Positions 59,714 through 64,000 of a DNA stretch of 64,000 nt are shown here, in pieces. The notes under the pieces were generated by a model. That model did not search any database and had not been told where the DNA came from. It worked only from the letters and a program-made list of their open reading frames with translations. The stretch comes from Anaerolineales bacterium (lineage in GTDB: Bacteria > Chloroflexota > Anaerolineae > Anaerolineales > Villigracilaceae), in NCBI GenBank assembly GCA_030583885.1, contig CP129480.1, positions 1,612,001 through 1,676,000 of the forward strand, written 5' to 3'. Both the position numbers and the translations under genes were made by a program. Numbering within the stretch: position 1 is the first letter of the stretch; each line of letters starts with the position of its first letter.

Positions 59714-61172
59714 AATTTCAAGGCGCGATTTGACCGTCATTGCCCTGGCAGTCCTGTTGATTGCCTCGGTCTATCTGCTGGCAAGCCGTTTCACCTATGC
59801 GATCGGCTTTCCGCTTGATGATTCATGGATCCATCAAACCTACGCGCGCAATCTTGCGATGAATGGCGAGTGGGCGTTCCGCTCCGGCATTCCATCGGCA
59901 GGTTCAACCGCACCGCTCTGGTCCACCCTGCTTGCCGTTGGTTTTTTCATGAACCTTTCGCCGTACATCTGGACGTATTTCCTCGGCATCATCACCTTGT
60001 TTGCCCTTGCGGTTTTATGCGAAGATGCTGTTCGCAGGCTGGTCGCTACCTATCGTCCGCGCCTGCCCTGGATTGGAATATTCATTGCCTTTGAGTGGCA
60101 TCTTGCATGGGCGGCGATGTCCGGCATGGAGACCTTGCTTCACGGATTGCTTCTCACAACGGTTTTGGTTTCGTTGATGACAAACTCGCCTCGCTACTTA
60201 ACCCTGGGCTTGCTTACCGGTCTATCCGCCTGGGTCCGCCCAGACGGCCTGACTCTGCTCGGTCCCGTCCTGATGACGATTCTTTTTACCGGACAGGATA
60301 CGCGTTCGCGCGTCACCCCGATCCTGCGTTATCTGATCGGCTTCGGATCGCTTTTTGGCTTATATTTATTGTTCAACCTTGCCATTGGCGGCACACCCAT
60401 GCCGAATACCTTTTATGCAAAGCAGGCGGAATATACAGCTTGGCAGGCGCTCCCCATCACCACCCGCCTGGGGCAGATGTTTTTGCAATTACTGGTTGGT
60501 CCAAGCCTGGTGTTGATTCCCGGTGTTGTTGGATGGCTGGTCAAAGCCATCAAGGCGCGCATGTGGGGCGGTCTCGCAGCATGTATCTGGTGTTTTGGAT
60601 ACATGTGGTTGTACATCTCCCGTCTTCCTGTGTATCAACATGGGCGCTATATCATGCCAGCCATGCCGATATTTTTTCTCCTCGGGTTGCTGGCATTTGC
60701 CGACTTTGACGGCAGCGGAAGGCTTTCTCGTTATCATTGGGCATTACAAACTCTTTGGCGGGGCAGTATTGCCATGCTTGTTTTTGGGTTTGTCTTTCTC
60801 GGCGCGCGCTCCTATGCCCAGGATGTGGGTGTCATCGAAAGTGAAATGGTCGTCACTGCAAAATGGGTTGCCGATAACCTGCCTCCAGATTCAGTCATTG
60901 CGGCGCATGACATCGGTGCGTTGGGCTATTTTGACAATCATGAGTTGATAGACCTGGCAGGTTTGATCTCGCCCGAAGTCATCCCCTTTATTCGTGATGA
61001 AGCAAGAATTGCGATCTTCCTTAATGAAAAAGGCGCAGATTACCTGATTGCTTTCCCCGATTTTTATCCGATGCTTTCCCAGAATGCTGAAAAGGTCTTT
61101 ACAACCAATAGCGCCATCACGGCTTTATTTGAGCAGCAGAATATGGTTGTCTATCTGTGGAAAAGCCCATAA
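59679..61172 (+). CDS. Polytopic glycosyltransferase-like membrane protein
   Basis: 497 residues, about eleven hydrophobic helices plus a C-terminal soluble segment. The first outer loop AIGFPLDDSWIHQTYARNLA and GIPSAGSTAPLWSTLL are typical of a polyprenol-phosphate-sugar transferase group related to GT39/GT87. A conserved GMETLLHGLLL follows. The C-terminal part (VADNLPPDSVIAAHDIGALG, then LIDLAGLISPEVI) resembles that of the preceding protein and suggests paralogy. It ends the three-gene glycosylation run. Confidence 0.8.
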   Translation: MVHTSSSSTSSEISRRDLTVIALAVLLIASVYLLASRFTYAIGFPLDDSWIHQTYARNLAMNGEWAFRSGIPSAGSTAPLWSTLLAVGFFMNLSPYIWTYFLGIITLFALAVLCEDAVRRLVATYRPRLPWIGIFIAFEWHLAWAAMSGMETLLHGLLLTTVLVSLMTNSPRYLTLGLLTGLSAWVRPDGLTLLGPVLMTILFTGQDTRSRVTPILRYLIGFGSLFGLYLLFNLAIGGTPMPNTFYAKQAEYTAWQALPITTRLGQMFLQLLVGPSLVLIPGVVGWLVKAIKARMWGGLAACIWCFGYMWLYISRLPVYQHGRYIMPAMPIFFLLGLLAFADFDGSGRLSRYHWALQTLWRGSIAMLVFGFVFLGARSYAQDVGVIESEMVVTAKWVADNLPPDSVIAAHDIGALGYFDNHELIDLAGLISPEVIPFIRDEARIAIFLNEKGADYLIAFPDFYPMLSQNAEKVFTTNSAITALFEQQNMVVYLWKSP

Positions 61173-61230
61173 TGGGTTAAAATATGCGTGTTTCAAAAAT
61201 ACCCGATGCAAAAGAGAGAATGGGCTTGGG

Positions 61231-61932
61231 ATGAACCAGATAACCCTACTGATTGTTGACGATCACCCGTTGTTCCGCCAGGGCGTTGTGGATGCCTTAT
61301 CGCTGGAGCCCGACATGCGTATCATCGCCCAGTCGGCGACCGGGGACGAAGCCCTGGAGTTGATTCGCGCCAAGAAGCCGACGATTGCCGTCCTGGATGT
61401 TAATCTGCCCGGCATGAATGGTCAGCAGATTACTCATCAGGTTTCGCAGGACAGGCTGGCAACCAGAATTATATTGATGACCGGCTATGACGATGTTGAG
61501 CAGGCCATCCACGCCGCGCTTGCCGGCGCCTATGGCTACTGCTCCAAGGATATTGAGCCGCAATCCCTTTCCCGCATCATTCGTGAGGTGGCGGAGGGAA
61601 AATATGTTTTTGCCAACAACGTCTTTACCCGCCGCGAACTGGAGCTGTGGGTGGAAGATAGAATTGAGGGTGCGCGCCGCTCATATAGTGAGCCTGGCAC
61701 TCCGTTCCATCCCCTGTCTGACCGCGAAATGGAAGTCCTGGCCTGTGTAGTGCGTGGGATGAGCAATAAGGAGATTGCCACCCTTCTGGGCATCAGCCAT
61801 CAAACGGTTAAGAATCATGTCACTGCAATCTTGCGGAAGTTTGGTGTTGAGGATAGGACTCAGGCGGTTGTATATGCCTTGAAGCGGGGATGGGTAACAT
61901 TGAAAGACACGGATATTCGCCCCCAGGAGTGA
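61231..61932 (+). CDS. LuxR-family response regulator
   Basis: 233 residues from the ATG at 61231; an upstream ATG at 61220 is out of frame. Receiver with acidic pair (LLIVDDHPLFRQG), phospho-acceptor Asp in TIAVLDVNLPGMNG and Lys in YCSKDIEPQS. A linker of ~45 residues (RRELELWVEDRIEGARRSY) leads to a LuxR helix-turn-helix: LSDREMEVLACVVRGMSNKE and HQTVKNHVTAILRKFGVEDR. The cognate kinase gene begins 5 bp later. Targets may include the neighbouring glycosyltransferase or pilus genes (inference). Confidence 0.93.
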   Translation: MNQITLLIVDDHPLFRQGVVDALSLEPDMRIIAQSATGDEALELIRAKKPTIAVLDVNLPGMNGQQITHQVSQDRLATRIILMTGYDDVEQAIHAALAGAYGYCSKDIEPQSLSRIIREVAEGKYVFANNVFTRRELELWVEDRIEGARRSYSEPGTPFHPLSDREMEVLACVVRGMSNKEIATLLGISHQTVKNHVTAILRKFGVEDRTQAVVYALKRGWVTLKDTDIRPQE

Positions 61933-61936
61933 TACT

Positions 61937-62944
61937 ATGACCAGTAAAGAACCCGTGGATTATCGGAGTGAACTGGATGAAACGCAGCGTGCCCTGCGTG
62001 AGGTCAATTTAATGATGGAGCAAAGCCAGGGCGAACTTGCCAAGATAACCCAGAGAAATACGGCAATTTCATCACATCTTCAGCAGGTGCAAAAACAGGA
62101 TTCGGGGAGTGAAGAACTAAAGATGGCTTATGATTCCGCCCTGGATGCCCAGCAGAGACTGTTCGTCATGCGCGGGCAATTGGAAAAACTTCAAAACGAC
62201 AAAACTTATCTTGAAAAATACAAGGCGGTTCTGGAGGCGGCAGTTTCAGGGACGGGTGATTCTTCAGCCTCGACCACATCGGCGGGGAGTCCCAAGAGTC
62301 AGATGGCCGGGATCGAAATGATCGTCAGTGCCCAGGAGGCGGAGCGTCAGCGCCTTTCCCGTCAAATGCATGACGGTCCCGCGCAGGCGCTTTCCAATTT
62401 TATTTTGCAGACCGAGATTGCAATGCGCCTTCTGGATGTTGACCCGGCGCAGGCGAAGGGCGAGTTGGGGAATTTAAAGACTTCGGCCATGAGCACCTTT
62501 CAGAAAGTACGCAATTTCATTTTTGAATTACGTCCGATGATGCTCGATGATTTGGGATTGACGCCAACCTTGAAAAAATATGCTGATGCTTTTAAGGAGC
62601 AGTCCGGCATGGAGGCAAGTATCACAGTCACAGGCACGGAACGCCGTTTCGAGCCGTATTTGGAGGTGATGATTTTCCGTGCCGTGCAGGAATTGCTTGG
62701 AAATGCGGCACGGCACAGTCAGGGCACCTTGGTGAAGGTTCAGGTGGATCTTGGAAATGATCAAATTCGAGTGAGCGTGGACGATAATGGCAAGGGTTTC
62801 GATCCCGAAACCCTTCCAGAAACTTCCAATTTGGGTTTGAAGCTTATTCGTGAACGTGCGGAAATGCTGGGCGGGAATTTTGAAATTGACAGCGCCGCTG
62901 GCTCCGGTGCCAGGATATCCTTTTCAGTACCGGCAAAGAATTGA
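61937..62944 (+). CDS. Cytoplasmic DegS-like histidine kinase
   Basis: 335 residues with no membrane helix. A coiled-coil N-terminus (~1-105, e.g. LDETQRALREVNLMMEQSQG) precedes a HisKA_3 domain with the phospho-accepting His in RLSRQMHDGPAQALSNFILQ (~140), a second helix (FIFELRPMMLDDLGL) and an HATPase domain with N box (VQELLGNAARHSQG) and G boxes (DDNGKGFDP, LIRERAEMLGG). The layout matches DegS, which senses intracellular cues. It pairs with the LuxR-type regulator just upstream. Confidence 0.94.
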   Translation: MTSKEPVDYRSELDETQRALREVNLMMEQSQGELAKITQRNTAISSHLQQVQKQDSGSEELKMAYDSALDAQQRLFVMRGQLEKLQNDKTYLEKYKAVLEAAVSGTGDSSASTTSAGSPKSQMAGIEMIVSAQEAERQRLSRQMHDGPAQALSNFILQTEIAMRLLDVDPAQAKGELGNLKTSAMSTFQKVRNFIFELRPMMLDDLGLTPTLKKYADAFKEQSGMEASITVTGTERRFEPYLEVMIFRAVQELLGNAARHSQGTLVKVQVDLGNDQIRVSVDDNGKGFDPETLPETSNLGLKLIRERAEMLGGNFEIDSAAGSGARISFSVPAKN

Positions 62945-63042
62945 GCCCTTTTCGGCGCCGGATGGGCGACCTAACAATATTGTCAGGCTTCATTGCCGTT
63001 TGAGCCCTGCTTGTCCATAATATGCTTTTGTCATTTTTCTTG

Positions 63043-63048
63043 TATAAT
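63043..63048 (+). promoter_or_regulatory. -10 box candidate for the CpaB-type gene
   Basis: A consensus TATAAT stands 54 bp before the ATG at 63102. No good -35 box is present at the right distance, so the promoter may depend on an activator or be fortuitous. Confidence 0.35.
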
Positions 63049-63101
63049 GAGCATGTTATAAGATAGATTGTCAATAACCTGCTCGTTGAGAGGAGAAGAT
63101 T

Positions 63102-64000
63102 ATGCGTCGCGGTCGAACTCTGATTTTGGTACTTCTGATAATCATAATTGGCATGGTGGTTGGGTTTGTTGCCATCCGCCAGTTTTTGTTTACCCCCCAG
63201 GAGGATGAACAGCCACAGCAGGTTTTTGTTGAGGTGTATTACGCCGCTCAAAACATTCCACAGGGCGGGCCGATTACCGAGGATGTGCTGGCGACGATGA
63301 GCATCCCCTCGGAAAATGTCGTTGCCGTCATGTTTACAAGGGAAAAATTGCCGATACTGCTTAACAATAAGGTGGCGAAATTTCCTCTTGACCAGGGTGT
63401 GGTGATTACCGAGGCCATGGTCAATGATGCATCTTCAGCGGTTCCGATCTCTGGTCCACAGTGGGCTTCCTTGATTCCACCTGGCATGACCGCGATGTCC
63501 ATTCCCGCCACCCGCCTTTCCTTATCCGGGTATGCGATCAATGATGGTGCGCACGTTAATATTAACGCCTGTCTCCTATTTGTGGATGTGGATCCCTCCT
63601 TCCAGACGATTTTGCCCAACCTGACTGCCGTCCTGACAGGAACCGGCTTTGGTTCCGTGACCGGGTCTGAAGGTACTGGTTTCAGTACGGAAGGTTTGCC
63701 GGTTCTTTCACTTGGTGTTGCCGCTGCGGGTTCGTCGCAAGGAAGGCTTGAGTTGGATCCCTCGGTTCAACAGCCCTATTTCGTGGTCCCGTCCGAGGCG
63801 CAGCGTCCGCGGATGGTTTGCCAGATGCTGCTTCAGGATGTGGTTGTGATGAAGCTGGGTAATTTCTCACTTGACCCCTCCGGCACAGCAGCGGCGCCGC
63901 AACAACAAACTTCCGATGCAGAGCAACAGCAGGCGCCTGTTGCTCCCGATATCGTTACCTTAATTGTGTCACCACAGGACTCGGTTACGTTGTCATACTT
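63102..64000 (+). CDS. CpaB/RcpC-type Flp pilus assembly protein, 5' part
   Basis: The gene starts at 63102 behind AGAGGAG and stays open to the window end; 299 complete residues are visible. The N-terminal membrane anchor (LILVLLIIIIGMVVGFVAI) is followed by a SAF domain (VYYAAQNIPQGGPITEDVLA, VAKFPLDQGVVITEAMV), then a region with MTAMSIPATRLSLSGYAIND and HVNINACLLFVDVD, as in RcpC/CpaB proteins that bind peptidoglycan and support Flp/Tad pilus export. The Gln/Ala-rich segment near the end looks like a linker. Other tad genes are expected beyond the right edge. Confidence 0.88.
   Translation, partial: MRRGRTLILVLLIIIIGMVVGFVAIRQFLFTPQEDEQPQQVFVEVYYAAQNIPQGGPITEDVLATMSIPSENVVAVMFTREKLPILLNNKVAKFPLDQGVVITEAMVNDASSAVPISGPQWASLIPPGMTAMSIPATRLSLSGYAINDGAHVNINACLLFVDVDPSFQTILPNLTAVLTGTGFGSVTGSEGTGFSTEGLPVLSLGVAAAGSSQGRLELDPSVQQPYFVVPSEAQRPRMVCQMLLQDVVVMKLGNFSLDPSGTAAAPQQQTSDAEQQQAPVAPDIVTLIVSPQDSVTLSY

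Overview
The window looks like chromosomal DNA from a member of the Chloroflexota, most likely class Anaerolineae. This is an inference from gene content: many lipoproteins and secreted proteins with Thr/Pro-rich linkers, zinc-ribbon proteins tethered to a single membrane helix, a glutaredoxin/DUF2085 fusion, a YabE-like/LCP/KsgA run, and two-component pairs with HisKA_3 kinases and LuxR-type regulators. Base composition is moderately GC-rich throughout, except for a visibly AT-richer patch at about 18.1-20.5 kb. Most of the window is ordinary chromosome. It contains one intact insertion sequence, one transposase remnant, one truncated paralogue and several palindromic repeats. I saw no CRISPR array, rRNA or prophage.

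Layout. 0-8.5 kb: the 3' end of a DNA methyltransferase, an OmpR-type regulator with a degenerate receiver, the initiator tRNA with its own promoter and terminator, a HicB-like/DinB-like fusion, a conserved unknown, smpB, an MFS transporter, and a NarL-type regulator with its sensor kinase. 8.5-18 kb: an eight-gene minus-strand operon joining a complete Dpp/Opp-type ABC importer to two FAD-dependent oxidoreductases and a class V aminotransferase. It reads as an uptake-and-catabolism unit for an unknown amine or peptide-like substrate. 18-21.2 kb: gene-poor DNA with an IS5-type transposase fragment, an intact class V aminotransferase and a 5'-truncated relative. 21.2-34.5 kb: cell-envelope and housekeeping genes (NBR1-Ig lipoprotein, CAP/LysM protein, patatin, esterase, L,D-transpeptidase, CcdA, glutaredoxin/DUF2085, pgeF, yggS-yggT-yggU, TPR/lytic transglycosylase), then a class II aldolase with mtnA for methylthioadenosine salvage.

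34.8-40.1 kb: a co-directional cassette of four membrane-tethered proteins, three of them starting with zinc ribbons. The second gene is split by a 1,245-bp ISH3-type element with 5-bp target repeats. Removing the element plus one repeat restores a single open frame, so the disruption looks recent. 40.2-42.7 kb: a PfkB-family kinase (probably adenosine kinase) and S-adenosylhomocysteinase. With mtnA these form an S-adenosylmethionine by-product theme on both sides of the cassette. 42.7-53.6 kb: duplicated SH3-like lipoproteins, rsmA/ksgA, an LCP protein, a YabE-like G5/3D protein, a CDF-like protein, a SpoU methyltransferase, an acyltransferase, a MoxR ATPase and a GT4 glycosyltransferase carrying an in-frame three-hairpin insertion. 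53.7-64 kb: a radical SAM/SPASM protein, DUF1905, a DMT transporter, a GNAT protein, three polytopic glycosyltransferase-like proteins, a LuxR regulator/DegS-like kinase pair, and the start of a CpaB-type pilus assembly gene cut by the window end.

The best candidates for something undescribed are the zinc-ribbon cassette, the importer/oxidoreductase/aminotransferase operon, and the hairpin element translated inside the glycosyltransferase.
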